DNA of 64,000 nt from the NCBI RefSeq assembly GCF_902806695.1, contig NZ_CADCXN010000002.1, positions 1-64,000 on the forward strand, in the 5' to 3' direction. Shown one piece after another: positions 37,531 to 47,873 of the stretch. The notes under the pieces are model-generated. The model did no database searches. It was not told the DNA's origin and saw nothing but the letters and a program-made list of their open reading frames with translations. This DNA is from Candidatus Methylobacter favarea (GTDB lineage Bacteria > Pseudomonadota > Gammaproteobacteria > Methylococcales > Methylomonadaceae). The stretch's first letter is position 1; each line of letters starts with the position of its first letter. The translations under genes were made by a program, and so were the position numbers.

Positions 37531-39141
37531 TCAAATTCCTCGGTAGCCCGAAGTAATCGGATAGCGCCGGTCGCGGCCAAATGCTCGGGCAGTAATTCTG
37601 ATGCCCGGCGGAGATTGCCGGCGTTTATATTCATTTCTATCTACCAGCGTTATGGCTCTGGCTACATCCTCGCGCTTGAAACCTGCGGCTATTATTTCTT
37701 CAGCGGATTGATCCAGTTCTATATAACGCTCAAGTATGGGATCTAAAATTTCATACGGCGGCAACGAATCCTCGTCAACCTGATCGGGTGACAACTCGGC
37801 AGAGGGGGGCCGGCTGATGACCCGCGGCAGTATCACTTCAGACAGCGAATTGCGATAACGCGCCAGCCGGTAAACCAGCAGCTTGGGAACATCTTTAATC
37901 GGCGCAAAACCGCCCGCCATATCGCCATACAGCGTAGCGTAGCCGACGCTCATTTCGCTTTTATTACCTGTTGTCAACAGCAGCTTGCCGTGCTTGTTCG
38001 ATATGGCCATTAAAGCCACCCCTCGACAGCGCGCCTGAATATTCTCTTCTGTGGTATCCTTAGCGGCACCTGCAAACACTTCCGACAACATAACCGTGAA
38101 GGCATTAACCGCAGGCTCTATTGGAATAATATGGTTTTTAACCCCTAATGCCTGAGCTTCCAGTAAGGCGTCTTCCATACTCATGTTCTGAGTATAGCGC
38201 GACGGCATCAGTACGGCTTCAACCTTGTCAGGCCCCAGCGCATCGACCGCCAGGGCCAGAACCAGCGCCGAATCAATGCCGCCGGACAAGCCCAGAATGG
38301 CGCCCTGAAAGCCGTTTTTCCGCACATAATCCTTAATGCCCAGAACCAGGGCCTGATACTCGCTGGAAATTTCATGGTAAGGCGGCGCGCAACTGCTTTT
38401 TATGGGTTTATTGCCGTCAAACTCAACCACACTGATCTGTTCCTCAAACTCTGCCGCTCGAAATACGATCCGCCCGTGCTGGTCGGCTATAAAGGAAGCG
38501 CCGTCAAATATCAACTCATCCTGTCCGCCGACTTGATTGACATACACCAAAGGAATCTGCGCGGCTTTGACTTGTCGGCAAATAATCGCTTCGCGCTGAT
38601 GGATTTTTCCGGAGTGAAAAGGCGAAGCGTTAAGTGTTAGTAACAAGCTTGCCCCTGCTTGTTTAGTAGCATCAATAATGCCCTTTTTCCAAACATCTTC
38701 GCAAATCGTCAATCCTATAAAAATGCCGTTAAACTCAAACACACAGGGCTTGGCGCCGGCAGAAAAATAACGCTGTTCATCAAAAACCCCGTAATTAGGC
38801 AACACCTGTTTGTGATAGCGGGCCAGAATTACGCCCTGATGCAGCACTGCCGCACCGTTATATAGTTTACCCTCTTCATATTCAGGAAATCCCACCACCA
38901 GCGCAATATCAGCAACACGCTCGGCAAGCTGATAAACGGCATTATTGGCTGCCGTAATAAAATCGGTGCGCAATAACAGGTCTTCGGCGGGATAGCCGGT
39001 AATCGTAAGCTCGGGAAAGACAACAATATCGGCGCCTAACTCATCACGCGCATGGCTAGCGGCTTGAATGATATTGTCAACATTGGCGGCTATATTGCCG
39101 ACCAGGAAGTTGATTTGGGCCAGGGCTATTTTCAGAGACAT
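37531..39141 (-). CDS. nadE: Glutamine-dependent NAD+ synthetase
   Basis: The protein has 536 residues. The N-terminal nitrilase-type glutaminase domain has Glu44 in VVFPELTITGYP, a Lys in YHKQVLPNYGVFDE and the Cys in GLTICEDVWK. The C-terminal synthetase has the PP-loop LGLSGGIDSALV near residue 288 and GDMAGGFAPIKDVPK. It converts deamido-NAD to NAD in the cytoplasm, using ammonia from glutamine. Full length for the two-domain form. Confidence 0.93.
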   Translation of the reverse strand: MSLKIALAQINFLVGNIAANVDNIIQAASHARDELGADIVVFPELTITGYPAEDLLLRTDFITAANNAVYQLAERVADIALVVGFPEYEEGKLYNGAAVLHQGVILARYHKQVLPNYGVFDEQRYFSAGAKPCVFEFNGIFIGLTICEDVWKKGIIDATKQAGASLLLTLNASPFHSGKIHQREAIICRQVKAAQIPLVYVNQVGGQDELIFDGASFIADQHGRIVFRAAEFEEQISVVEFDGNKPIKSSCAPPYHEISSEYQALVLGIKDYVRKNGFQGAILGLSGGIDSALVLALAVDALGPDKVEAVLMPSRYTQNMSMEDALLEAQALGVKNHIIPIEPAVNAFTVMLSEVFAGAAKDTTEENIQARCRGVALMAISNKHGKLLLTTGNKSEMSVGYATLYGDMAGGFAPIKDVPKLLVYRLARYRNSLSEVILPRVISRPPSAELSPDQVDEDSLPPYEILDPILERYIELDQSAEEIIAAGFKREDVARAITLVDRNEYKRRQSPPGIRITARAFGRDRRYPITSGYRGI

Positions 39142-39156
39142 GAAGAAGACGTAAGG

Positions 39157-39267
39157 TTAAGGTGCAAAAAGAAAAGCAGCTACTTCTTTCCCGGCGCCGC
39201 GGTGGAATCTATGCTTAAAAGGTAAATCATGTAAGAATTTACCTGCTAAAACATCTTGCCATTGCAT
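39157..39267 (-). pseudogene. Short remnant resembling the start of a Uma2-family (DUF820) endonuclease
   Basis: The frame has 36 codons from ATG 39267 and a GAGG eight bases upstream. Its first residues, MQWQDVLAGKFLHDLPFK, resemble the opening of Uma2/DUF820 nuclease-fold proteins ('W.ev....L.dlPfKiElne'). The match ends after about 18 residues and the frame stops soon afterwards, so only the beginning of the gene remains. It could be a chance frame. Confidence 0.35.
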
Positions 39268-39586
39268 AACTATACCTCAATAAAAAGGATTTTCCGTAGA
39301 GTGTCTGCATCAGTAAATCGCTCAAAATCAATATAAGGATTTATTATCATTAGCCCAATCATTGAGTATTGTCATACCGGGAATCCGTTTTATGAGTTGA
39401 CAAATAGCCGGTTAAATCTTAATACTGATTTTACCTGCGCTGGGCAGAGTATGGCGTTTACCAGAGAAGAATATCAAGGGATCATTTAAATTTTCATCGC
39501 CATGGATTTTCCAAAAATTTATTAACGAATTGCCGAATATGGACGCCTCTTTTTTTAATTTGCATTTGATGCAGGACAGGTAAAAA
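39268..39586. other. AT-rich gap between the Uma2-like remnant and sucD
   Basis: I see no gene, known RNA or strong repeat here. Scattered short frames (for example one starting MAFTREEYQGII near 39451) are too short to interpret. No strong terminator for sucCD was found. Confidence 0.35.
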
Positions 39587-40453
39587 TTACAAACATCCTT
39601 TCATCGCAAGGCCGATATCAGTCGGAGAACTCACCACCTCAATCCCTGCCGCTTTAAGCGCGGCAACTTTTCCTTCCGCCGTGCCCTTGCCGCCGGTCAC
39701 AATAGCGCCGGCATGTCCCATGCGCTTGCCGGGCGGCGCGGTTTGTCCGGCAATATAGGCCACTACCGGCTTGGTGACATGAGCTTTAATGTAATCGGCT
39801 GCCTCCTCTTCTTCGCCGCCGCCAATTTCACCGACCATGACGATGCCTTTGGTCTGCTCATCGGCCTGAAAGCGGCTGAGCACATCGACAAAGTTCAGGC
39901 CGTGGATCGGATCGCCGCCTATGCCTACGCAGGTGCTTTGTCCCAAGCCCTGGTTCGTCGTTTGATAGACGGATTCGTAGGTTAATGTGCCTGACCGCGA
40001 AACGATGCCGATTGATCCCGGCAAATGTATATTACCCGGCATAATGCCGATTTTACATTCGCCCGGCGTAATCACGCCCGGACAGTTCGGGCCGATTAAC
40101 AATGCCCCGGCGCCGGCCATAGCCGCCTTAACCCGCAGCATTTGTAAGATCGGAATGCCTTCGGTGATGCAAACGATGATTTTAATTCCCGCGTCCACCG
40201 CTTCCAGGATGGCGTCCGCCGCATAAAAAGGCGGCACATAAATGACGCTGGCACCCGCTCCGGTGATACGTACTGCTTCTTCTACAGTATTAAACACCGG
40301 CAGGCCCAAATGAATTTCCCCGCCGCGCTCCGGCGTGACGCCCCCTACCAATTTTGTGCCGTAGTCCACAGCCTGCTGAGAATGAAAAGTCCCTTGTTTG
40401 CCGGTAAACCCCTGGCACAGAACTTTAGTCTCTTTATTAATCAAAATGCTCAT
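39587..40453 (-). CDS. sucD: Succinyl-CoA synthetase, ADP-forming, alpha subunit
   Basis: The protein has 288 residues. It starts [20 protein letters not shown], the CoA-binding Rossmann domain. [20 protein letters not shown] and the phosphohistidine segment [19 protein letters not shown] are plain. It forms the TCA-cycle succinyl-CoA synthetase with SucC, whose gene it overlaps by four bases. The malate-CoA ligase (MtkB) of the serine cycle is a close relative, but no serine-cycle gene lies nearby. Confidence 0.93.
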   Translation of the reverse strand: MSILINKETKVLCQGFTGKQGTFHSQQAVDYGTKLVGGVTPERGGEIHLGLPVFNTVEEAVRITGAGASVIYVPPFYAADAILEAVDAGIKIIVCITEGIPILQMLRVKAAMAGAGALLIGPNCPGVITPGECKIGIMPGNIHLPGSIGIVSRSGTLTYESVYQTTNQGLGQSTCVGIGGDPIHGLNFVDVLSRFQADEQTKGIVMVGEIGGGEEEEAADYIKAHVTKPVVAYIAGQTAPPGKRMGHAGAIVTGGKGTAEGKVAALKAAGIEVVSSPTDIGLAMKGCL

Positions 40454-41616
40454 GCGGCCTCCGCCAGTGCAACAACTTGTTCGGCAGCGTGAGCCAGGTC
40501 ATCAGCTGCAAAAAGATTAAAACCTGAATTGCTTAACAAGGCTCTGCCCTGTTCGGCATTGGTTCCTTCCAGCCGCACTACCACGGGTACATTTACATGC
40601 ACTTCCTGCACTGCCGCCAAAATTCCCTCTGCGATAATGTCGCACTTCACGATGCCGCCGAATATATTGACCAGCACCGCCTTGACGCTATGATCAGAAA
40701 GAATCAGCTTGAATGCTTCGGATACTTTTTCAATGCTCGTGCCGCCGCCTACATCAAGAAAATTGGCCGGCATGCCGCCTTTCAGTTTGACCAGATCCAT
40801 GGTTGCCATGGCCAGTCCGGCGCCATTCACCATGCAGCCTATGTTGCCCTCAAGGGTAATATAATTAAGCCCGTATTGCTGCGCCTTGTTTTCCTTTTCA
40901 TCTTCCTGGCCCGCATCTTTCATCGCCAGGATATCGGGATGGGCTGCGACCGCGTTATCATCAAAATTAATCTTGGCGTCCAGCGCGAACAAATCGCCTG
41001 TCTGCGTTTCCACCAGCGGGTTAATTTCAATCTGGCTGGCGTCTTTTGCTAAAAATAATTGGTACATGCCCTGCATTATTTTTTCCAGGGCTTTGATTTG
41101 CTGGCCTTTAAGCGTAAGGGCATAGGCGATTTTCCGGCATTGATAGGCCTGTAAACCCGCTGCCGGGCTGACTTGCAGGGACAGTATCTGCTCAGGCGAT
41201 TCTTTAGCGACTGTTTCAATATCCATACCGCCTGCCGCCGAGGCTATAAAAATTATCCGCTCACTGCCCCGGTCGACCAGCAGGCTGAGATAAAACTCTC
41301 TTTTAATCGGATAGGTTTTTTCTATCAATAGCGTATTGACCGGCAATCCTTCTTCTCCAGTCTGATGGGTAATCAGTCGGGTTCCCAGCATTTGCCGGCT
41401 AAATTCTGCGACTTCGGCAAGGCTTTTCGCCAATTTTACGCCCCCCGCTTTACCTCGGCCCCCGGCATGAACCTGGGCTTTAACAACCCAACCATCGCCG
41501 TCCAGCTGTCTGGCAATTTGCCCGGCGCTTTCCGGCGTTATCGCTTGCTGTCCATCCGGCACAGGTATCCCGTAATTGCGAAATAACTGTTTGGCCTGAT
41601 ACTCATGAATATTCAT
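40450..41616 (-). CDS. sucC: Succinyl-CoA synthetase, beta subunit
   Basis: The protein has 388 residues, the usual SucC length. It starts [20 protein letters not shown]. It has the ATP-grasp motifs [18 protein letters not shown] and IEINPLV, and [18 protein letters not shown] plus [11 protein letters not shown] of the C-terminal domain. It binds the nucleotide and succinate side of the reaction and pairs with SucD, encoded next. A divergent promoter region of 170 bases separates it from pilS. Confidence 0.93.
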   Translation of the reverse strand: MNIHEYQAKQLFRNYGIPVPDGQQAITPESAGQIARQLDGDGWVVKAQVHAGGRGKAGGVKLAKSLAEVAEFSRQMLGTRLITHQTGEEGLPVNTLLIEKTYPIKREFYLSLLVDRGSERIIFIASAAGGMDIETVAKESPEQILSLQVSPAAGLQAYQCRKIAYALTLKGQQIKALEKIMQGMYQLFLAKDASQIEINPLVETQTGDLFALDAKINFDDNAVAAHPDILAMKDAGQEDEKENKAQQYGLNYITLEGNIGCMVNGAGLAMATMDLVKLKGGMPANFLDVGGGTSIEKVSEAFKLILSDHSVKAVLVNIFGGIVKCDIIAEGILAAVQEVHVNVPVVVRLEGTNAEQGRALLSNSGFNLFAADDLAHAAEQVVALAEAA

Positions 41617-41786
41617 TTATTGCTCCTGATTGCCCGGTAATCCGGACGTGTATTGAGGTGTATTTTGAGTATTTTCTCAAGTATTTGCATAACTGCTATG
41701 CTTATTTAAAACCTGCTCACGGCGTTTAATCCGGAATTATTACTTATTCTAACCAAGTAACTAATAAAACGCTCAATTAAAACAAA

Positions 41787-43415
41787 ATGCCTGCAATTGT
41801 CCCTGACACTATCTTTCCCTGCCCTTTTTCAAAAGGCTACGGTATTCCTGCTTCCCAAGCCTGGTTATTGCTGAAAGCTTTTTTAATTTACCGCTTTATG
41901 CTGGCTTGCCTGTTTATCATTTTATTTTACAGCAGCTTTGGTCCTTCTTTACTCGGCGCGAACAATCATCAATTATACCTCTACAGCAGTGCAGGCTACT
42001 TAATTCTCTCAATCTTGTCCGGTATCTGTATTTTCCGCCGGCTCACAGGCTACATCTTGCAGGCGCAGCTGCTCATTTTTACCGACATACTCATTCTCAC
42101 CTTGCTAATGCATGCGTGCGGAGGCATTAAAAGCGGCATGGGCATTTTGCTCGCTGTATCAATTGCGTCAGGGGGCTTGTTAATCGGCGGACGCTGCGCC
42201 ATGTTTTTTGCCGCACTGGCCAGTCTGGCAGTTTTGACCGAACAGATTTTTGCCGATTACGCCCAAGGTCTGCAAACCGCCTCTTACACGTATGCCGGCA
42301 TGCTGGGCGCCTCGTACTTTACCATTGCCCTGCTGTCCTATATTCTCGCGCAGCGCAGCGAACAGATACTCCAGCTTGCCAACCAGCAGAAACAGACCAT
42401 ATCCAAACTGGAAGAACTCAACCAGTATATTATTCAGCATATGCAATCAGGCATTATCATTGCCGGTAAGGACGAAACCATTCAAATGGCCAATGAAGCT
42501 TCTCTGCGGCTGGCCCATTTACGGGTTCAGCCCGGTAATCTTGCGTCCATTTCAAAAGAGTTATCACTGGCTTTTCAGGGCTGGCTGGCTGATTCCGAAC
42601 AGAATCTTGTGTTGCTGCAACTGCCGGATCAATCAGAAATTCCTGTTCGTTTCATGCTCCTGCCAACCCGTCATGAAATTCTTTATATGATTATTCTGGA
42701 AAATATCACTCTGTATAATCAGCGTCTGCAGCAAAGCAAACTGGCTTCCTTAGGCCAATTAACCGCCAGCATTGCTCATGAAATACGCAATCCCTTAGGC
42801 GCCATAAGCCATGCCGGCCAGCTGTTGTCAGAAAATCCCCGGTTATCCTCCCAAGACCGCCGCTTGACAGAAATTATTCAGACTCATTCCACACGCGTTA
42901 ATCATATCATTGAAGATATTTTACAACTTTCCAGAAGAACCGCTTCCAATAGGGAAAAGCTCCAGTTAAAGCCCTGGCTGAACAATTATATGAAAAATTT
43001 CATACTGGAACATGCCGTTAATGCCGATACCTTCAAAGCATCGCATACGGATGAATCGTTATGCGCATTGATGGACCCCAATCACTTGAAACAGATTCTC
43101 GATAACCTGTGCCAAAACGCGCTGAAATATGGAAAACCTGAAGTCGGCCAGATACTACTATCCGCCCGGCGCTTCCAGCAGATGCCCTGCATAGAAGTCA
43201 TTGATAACGGCGGGGGAATCAGTCATGAGCACATAAGTCATCTGTTTGAGCCGTTTTTCACCACTTCACCCAGCGGCACAGGACTGGGGCTTTATATTTC
43301 CAAAGGGCTGGCGGAGTTAAATCAGGCAAAATTGAGCTATCATTTAACTGACGATAAACAGAGCTGTTTCCGGCTTTGTTTACTGGATGCCGAACATAAA
43401 ATAATTGAGATATGA
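41787..43415 (+). CDS. pilS: Sensor histidine kinase PilS
   Basis: The protein has 542 residues. Six membrane helices lie in the first 190 residues (for example FMLACLFIILFYSSF, YLILSILSGICIF, LLIFTDILILTLLMHACGG). A PAS-like region follows, then the H-box SIAHEIRNPLGAISHAGQLL and the ATPase motifs DNLCQNALKYG, DNGGGI and GTGLGLYISKG. The six-helix sensor plus the adjacent PilR-type regulator identify PilS, which controls pilin transcription through sigma-54. Its end overlaps pilR by four bases. Confidence 0.88.
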   Translation: MPAIVPDTIFPCPFSKGYGIPASQAWLLLKAFLIYRFMLACLFIILFYSSFGPSLLGANNHQLYLYSSAGYLILSILSGICIFRRLTGYILQAQLLIFTDILILTLLMHACGGIKSGMGILLAVSIASGGLLIGGRCAMFFAALASLAVLTEQIFADYAQGLQTASYTYAGMLGASYFTIALLSYILAQRSEQILQLANQQKQTISKLEELNQYIIQHMQSGIIIAGKDETIQMANEASLRLAHLRVQPGNLASISKELSLAFQGWLADSEQNLVLLQLPDQSEIPVRFMLLPTRHEILYMIILENITLYNQRLQQSKLASLGQLTASIAHEIRNPLGAISHAGQLLSENPRLSSQDRRLTEIIQTHSTRVNHIIEDILQLSRRTASNREKLQLKPWLNNYMKNFILEHAVNADTFKASHTDESLCALMDPNHLKQILDNLCQNALKYGKPEVGQILLSARRFQQMPCIEVIDNGGGISHEHISHLFEPFFTTSPSGTGLGLYISKGLAELNQAKLSYHLTDDKQSCFRLCLLDAEHKIIEI

Positions 43416-44749
43416 AAAAACCGCTGACATTGCTTGTAGATGACGAACCGGATATTCGCGAGCTATTGGAAATCACCCTTAACAGAATGAATATTCAAAC
43501 CTATTGCGCTGAAAGCATAGGCAGCGCCCGGTTTTTATTGCAGCAAAAAGCATTTGATCTGTGCCTGACCGATATGAAGCTGCCGGACGGCAACGGTCTG
43601 GAGCTGGTTGATACCATACAGGCCATGCCGGCTCCTATCCCTGTGGCTGTTATTACCGCACACGCCAATATGGATACCGCGATTCTGGCGATGAAAAAAG
43701 GGGCCTTTGATTTTATCTCCAAACCCGTTGATCTGGCGGCGCTCAGACAGATTATTATCAGCGCCTTAAAACTTTCCGACCCCGCTAATGCGAGAGAAAG
43801 ACGAACCCGCCATACCCTGTTAGGCGAGTCATCGGTCATGCGGGAGATCCGGGCAAAGATAGACAAGCTGGCACGCAGCCAGGCGCCTGTTTATATCAGC
43901 GGCGAATCCGGCTCGGGCAAGGAATTGGTGGCAAGGCTGATCCATCAGCAGAGCGCCCGCCGCGACAAAGCTTTTATCGCTATTAACTGCGGCGCAATTT
44001 CCCATGAGCTGATGGAAAGCGAATTTTTCGGCCATAAAAAGGGCAGCTTCACGGGCGCGGTCAGCGATAAAAAAGGCTTTTTTCAGGCGGCCGAAGGCGG
44101 TACCTTATTTCTCGATGAAATTGCTGACTTGCCGCCTTCCCTCCAGGTTAAACTGCTGCGCGCCATTCAGGAAAAAAGGATCCGTCCTGTTGGAGAACAG
44201 CAGGAAATACCGGTAGATGTCCGTTTGCTGAGCGCCACCCACCGCAATCTGGCAGATATGGTTCAGGCCGGGAATTTCAGGCAGGATTTATATTACCGCA
44301 TCAATGTTATTGATCTTCATGTGCCGCCCTTGCGTGAGCGGGTCATCGATATTCCAGCGCTTACAGAGCATATTTTAGCCAGGCTCAGCGGCAATGCGGA
44401 TCAGCCGTTTTTATCGGCGCCGGCGCTAGAGGCGCTGCAGCGGTATCAATTTCCCGGCAATATTCGCGAACTTGAAAATATTCTCGAAAGAGCGCTTGCT
44501 CTATATGACGGTAAAAGCATAGAGGTAGAGGATTTGAACCTGCCGGCCGGAGCGCAAAACCTGCCTTACTCTCCGGCATACGATCCGGCTCTGGAATCAT
44601 TGGAAGAGTATCTGGAAGCCACTGAAAAAAATGCAATTACGATGGCATTGGCTGAAAACAGATGGAATAAAACAGCTGCCGCCAAACAGCTGGGGCTTTC
44701 TTTCAGGTCGTTGCGCTACCGCCTGAAAAAGCTCGCTCTGGATAATTAA
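43412..44749 (+). CDS. pilR: Sigma-54-dependent response regulator PilR
   Basis: The protein has 445 residues. The receiver has DDEP at 10-13 and the phospho-acceptor Asp54 in [11 protein letters not shown]. The AAA+ domain has [18 protein letters not shown] and [19 protein letters not shown]. The C-terminal Fis-type helix-turn-helix is [20 protein letters not shown]. It activates sigma-54 promoters, typically pilA. Paired with PilS. The short EPS-specific PrsR regulator is similar, but its kinase PrsK differs from the six-helix PilS seen here. Confidence 0.9.
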   Translation: MKKPLTLLVDDEPDIRELLEITLNRMNIQTYCAESIGSARFLLQQKAFDLCLTDMKLPDGNGLELVDTIQAMPAPIPVAVITAHANMDTAILAMKKGAFDFISKPVDLAALRQIIISALKLSDPANARERRTRHTLLGESSVMREIRAKIDKLARSQAPVYISGESGSGKELVARLIHQQSARRDKAFIAINCGAISHELMESEFFGHKKGSFTGAVSDKKGFFQAAEGGTLFLDEIADLPPSLQVKLLRAIQEKRIRPVGEQQEIPVDVRLLSATHRNLADMVQAGNFRQDLYYRINVIDLHVPPLRERVIDIPALTEHILARLSGNADQPFLSAPALEALQRYQFPGNIRELENILERALALYDGKSIEVEDLNLPAGAQNLPYSPAYDPALESLEEYLEATEKNAITMALAENRWNKTAAAKQLGLSFRSLRYRLKKLALDN

Positions 44750-44781
44750 CCAGCCGTTGATGCTCTGGGTTATCCGGCAGT

Positions 44782-45258
44782 TTAAGCCCGGTATTTATCC
44801 ATCGCTTCAAGCTTTTGAATGGCATCCTTTATTTTCGCTTCAGTCTCGGCATCCAGCTCATTATTTTTATAGACTTTTTCCAGCAATCCTTCGGCAACCA
44901 ATGCCTCTTTTATCCAGCGTTTGGTAAAACGGTAATTATAATAAGCGGTGGCAATTTCTCCCGTTTTTGGATCTTTTATGCCTTTTTTGCCGGAAGCCTG
45001 GGCCCGCTGCGCTTCATTTACTGCAGCCGATTTAATTATTTCAGGCTTCTTCTGTTTGTCTTCCGCCATTTTATTTGCAGCTGAAGTTACAGACGGTTTC
45101 TCAACAGCCAGAGGCATTGATGGTTCTACCGGCCCCAGTTGTTGGTCAGGTCTGACTGTGGGTGTTATGGATTTAGCATTTGCTTTGCGTTCATTCACCA
45201 TGACGTAAACAACATAAGCCACAAAAATAGTAGTTAATATAAACAACCCTTCACTCAT
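44782..45258 (-). CDS. Hypothetical protein with one N-terminal membrane helix
   Basis: The protein has 158 residues. An N-terminal membrane segment (EGLFILTTIFVAYVVYVMV) is followed by a Lys/Pro/Ala-rich linker (about 25-95). A C-terminal globular part follows (TGEIATAYYNYRFTKRWIK to LEKVYKNNELDAETEAKIKD), which looks like a small helical domain. I do not recognise the family. It converges with pilR and lies in a different transcription unit from the ubi genes. A membrane-anchored accessory role is all that can be suggested. Confidence 0.65.
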   Translation of the reverse strand: MSEGLFILTTIFVAYVVYVMVNERKANAKSITPTVRPDQQLGPVEPSMPLAVEKPSVTSAANKMAEDKQKKPEIIKSAAVNEAQRAQASGKKGIKDPKTGEIATAYYNYRFTKRWIKEALVAEGLLEKVYKNNELDAETEAKIKDAIQKLEAMDKYRA

Positions 45259-45435
45259 AACGGCTTTCCCCTCTCTAAATTAATTTATAATTATCACAGC
45301 TCTTAAATTAAGGGCATGCCGGCCCGCAGGCACACTAATCACCCAGTTTCGAATATACCAGAAGCGAGCGAGACTGGTAAACTCCAAACCGGAACAAATA
45401 GCGCTTTTTTGGCATTCAAGTCAAAAAGTTAAAAA

Positions 45436-46656
45436 TTACCAGCACGCTTGGCCTTTTGCCAACCTGGGCAAGTCCTCGCGTAAACCCATTGCATACTGAT
45501 TAAAATAAGTTTTTAGCAAAGCCGTATCATTAACCCGGTTCATCCCTGCTGAACGCATACCGACAAAAGGCGGCAATGTCAGCTGATAGATTTTGTTAAT
45601 GACATCCATGCTGGCCATCATTACTAAATTATCGCCCTTACGCCAGCGCTCGTAACTGCGCAGAAATCTTGAACTCGATAAAGGCCTTCTTTCCTGTCTG
45701 GTTTTGATCACCAGTTCAGCAATTGCCGCGGCATCCAGAAGCCCGGCATTCGCGCCCTGTCCGGCTAAAGGATGCATGACATGAGCCGCATCCCCGATCA
45801 AGGCGAAGCGCTTATCAGTATACCGCCTCGCGTATTGAAAGCGTAAAGGAAACGCAGCCCGAGGACCTGCTGCCAGCATTTTTCCCAGAATGCCGCCTGA
45901 AGCTTTCTCCAGCATTTGCAGAAAGTCTTCATCATTAAGCGCTAAATATTTTTTGGCTGTTTCGGATTTTAATGTCCAGACTATTGAACACTGTCCATTT
46001 TTTAACGGCAGAAATGCCAGCGGGCCTTCGTCCAGAAAACGCTGCCATGCCGTGGCCTGATGACTTTTTTCAGTGGTCACGGTAGCAACCAGGCCGGACT
46101 GATGATAGTCCCAGCCGGTAACTTCTATTCCCATCATAGTCCTTAATGCCGACTCGCTCCCATCGGCCGCGATAACCAGTTCAGCTTCAAGAAGGCGGCC
46201 GTCATCCAGTTTCACCTGTCGCGCCTTGGCGTCAAGCTGGAGTTCCGAGACAAGTACAGAAGTCAAACAAATCGCCGAAGGCAAGGTAGCCAATTCATCC
46301 CATAATGCCGCTACCGTCACTCTATTTTCGACTATATGGCCCAGTTCACTAGAGTCGGTGTCGGCACAATCAAAATGCAATTCGCCTCCCCCTCGCGCAT
46401 CAAAAACCCGCATGTCGCGGTAAGCGCAAACTCCGCGCTGCATCATGCCCGGCCATGCGCCCACCCTTTCCAGAATATTTTGAGAGGCTTTGGTTAAGGC
46501 GGAAACGCGAATATCGACGGACCCGGCAGGCCATTTTCTTTCCGGATTATGTCCATCCAGCAGGGCGACCTTGACGCCGCCATGCGCCAAAGCACACGCT
46601 GCTGTTGCCCCTGCCATGCCGCCGCCGACAATAATCACTTCATAGCGATCAGCCAC
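45436..46656 (-). CDS. ubiI: FAD-dependent ubiquinone hydroxylase, UbiI type
   Basis: The protein has 406 residues. The FAD Rossmann start is YEVIIVGGGMAGATAACALA. RVSALTKASQNILERVGAW, LVIAADGSESALR and LIGDAAHVMHPLAGQGANAG are the Ubi monooxygenase signatures. It probably hydroxylates the ring at C5 during ubiquinone synthesis, based on its place after ubiH, as in the ygfB-pepP-ubiH-ubiI order. UbiF activity cannot be excluded from sequence alone. It starts five bases after ubiH. Confidence 0.88.
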   Translation of the reverse strand: MADRYEVIIVGGGMAGATAACALAHGGVKVALLDGHNPERKWPAGSVDIRVSALTKASQNILERVGAWPGMMQRGVCAYRDMRVFDARGGGELHFDCADTDSSELGHIVENRVTVAALWDELATLPSAICLTSVLVSELQLDAKARQVKLDDGRLLEAELVIAADGSESALRTMMGIEVTGWDYHQSGLVATVTTEKSHQATAWQRFLDEGPLAFLPLKNGQCSIVWTLKSETAKKYLALNDEDFLQMLEKASGGILGKMLAAGPRAAFPLRFQYARRYTDKRFALIGDAAHVMHPLAGQGANAGLLDAAAIAELVIKTRQERRPLSSSRFLRSYERWRKGDNLVMMASMDVINKIYQLTLPPFVGMRSAGMNRVNDTALLKTYFNQYAMGLREDLPRLAKGQACW

Positions 46657-46661
46657 TGCTG

Positions 46662-47873
46662 CTATTTCCTGCCGCCCAGCCGCGGCATAGGCCCTGCAAG
46701 TCCCATGGCATTGCGGGCAAGCAGGCTTTTTGCAACAGCAACCTGATCGAATATAGCCAAACCGATATTTCTGGCCGCCGCCAAAGCCAGCCAGTCATTG
46801 GAAAAAATCCGCACGAGGGCATCAGTAAAGCCAATAACCCGATCATGATCTTTTTGCCGGGATTCCGCATAAGCGCGTAAAAATTCGGCAGCGCCAATAT
46901 CCTTGTCTTCCTCATGCTTTTTTATAAGCATTTCCGCCAGTTGCGCCACATCACGCAGTCCGAGGTTAAACCCTTGTCCGGCCACAGGATGCAATTGATG
47001 CACAGCATTGCCGACAATTACCGCGCGTCCTGAAACCATTTTCATTGCGCGTATAAGCGATACAGGAAAAGCGCAGCGTGGAGCTGCCATAGATAGCTCC
47101 CCGAGTTTATAACCAAAACATTGCTGCAGCTCAGCCAGAAAGTCAGCCTCGCCGCCCGATATTAGCCCCCCGGCATCTTCATTAGTTCGCGTCCAGACTA
47201 CGGCGCAGTGATCATATCCCACGGGTAATAGAGCCAAGGGTCCGGAAGGGGTAAAACGCTCATAAGCCGTATTATTGTTGGGAAGGGACGACTTTACTAG
47301 AGTGATCATGGCTGTTTGGCCATAGTCTGTTTTTTGCTGCGGTATGTCCAGAAGGCTACGAACTGATGAGTTGCCTCCGTCAGCCCCGACCAGCAATTTT
47401 GCGGCTACGCCCAGTGATTCGTTTCCCTGCTTTAAACTGATGCAAATCTCTTCATCGCCCGACATTAAACCGGCGACGCGGGCAGGACAAATCACGGGTA
47501 TATTAGCCGCATTAACCAGATTTGCCACATGCTCTTCAATGTCCCGCGCAATGACCACATAGCCCAGCGCGGGGACGTTTTCATTTTGCGCAGATAAGCG
47601 GGTTTTGCCAAAATGGCCGCGATCAGAAATGTGAATATTTTTTATCGCTGTGGCAGCCTGGCTTAGGCCTTTCCAGATGCCGAGCGCTTCCAGCATTTTC
47701 ACTGTGCCGGCGGCTAAGGCCAGCGCTCTGCCGGCGGCTGGCGAGGCCTGCAATTGTTTACGGGTGCTGGCTTCAATAATAGCCATCCGCAAGCCGGTTT
47801 CTTTTAACGCCAGCGCCAGACAATTGCCGGCCAGCCCGCCGCCGGCAATTAATAAGTCATAATCATGCTGCAT
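46662..47873 (-). CDS. ubiH: 2-octaprenyl-6-methoxyphenol hydroxylase
   Basis: The protein has 403 residues. It has the FAD site YDLLIAGGGLAGNCLALALK, GRALALAAGTVKMLEALGIW, KLLVGADGGNSSVRSLL and IVGNAVHQLHPVAGQGFNLG. The Asn in GNAVHQLHP, against GDAAH in UbiI, is the usual UbiH mark. It adds the C1 hydroxyl in aerobic ubiquinone synthesis at the membrane. Its start overlaps the pepP stop by one base. Confidence 0.9.
   Translation of the reverse strand: MQHDYDLLIAGGGLAGNCLALALKETGLRMAIIEASTRKQLQASPAAGRALALAAGTVKMLEALGIWKGLSQAATAIKNIHISDRGHFGKTRLSAQNENVPALGYVVIARDIEEHVANLVNAANIPVICPARVAGLMSGDEEICISLKQGNESLGVAAKLLVGADGGNSSVRSLLDIPQQKTDYGQTAMITLVKSSLPNNNTAYERFTPSGPLALLPVGYDHCAVVWTRTNEDAGGLISGGEADFLAELQQCFGYKLGELSMAAPRCAFPVSLIRAMKMVSGRAVIVGNAVHQLHPVAGQGFNLGLRDVAQLAEMLIKKHEEDKDIGAAEFLRAYAESRQKDHDRVIGFTDALVRIFSNDWLALAAARNIGLAIFDQVAVAKSLLARNAMGLAGPMPRLGGRK

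Noticed and set aside
39587-41616. Malate-CoA ligase (mtkAB) instead of sucCD
   Set aside because: No serine-cycle genes lie nearby and the sequence reads like standard SucC/SucD; the alternative cannot be fully excluded without phylogeny.
41787-44749. PrsK/PrsR EPS regulators
   Set aside because: The kinase has the six-helix PilS sensor, so pilSR is the better call.
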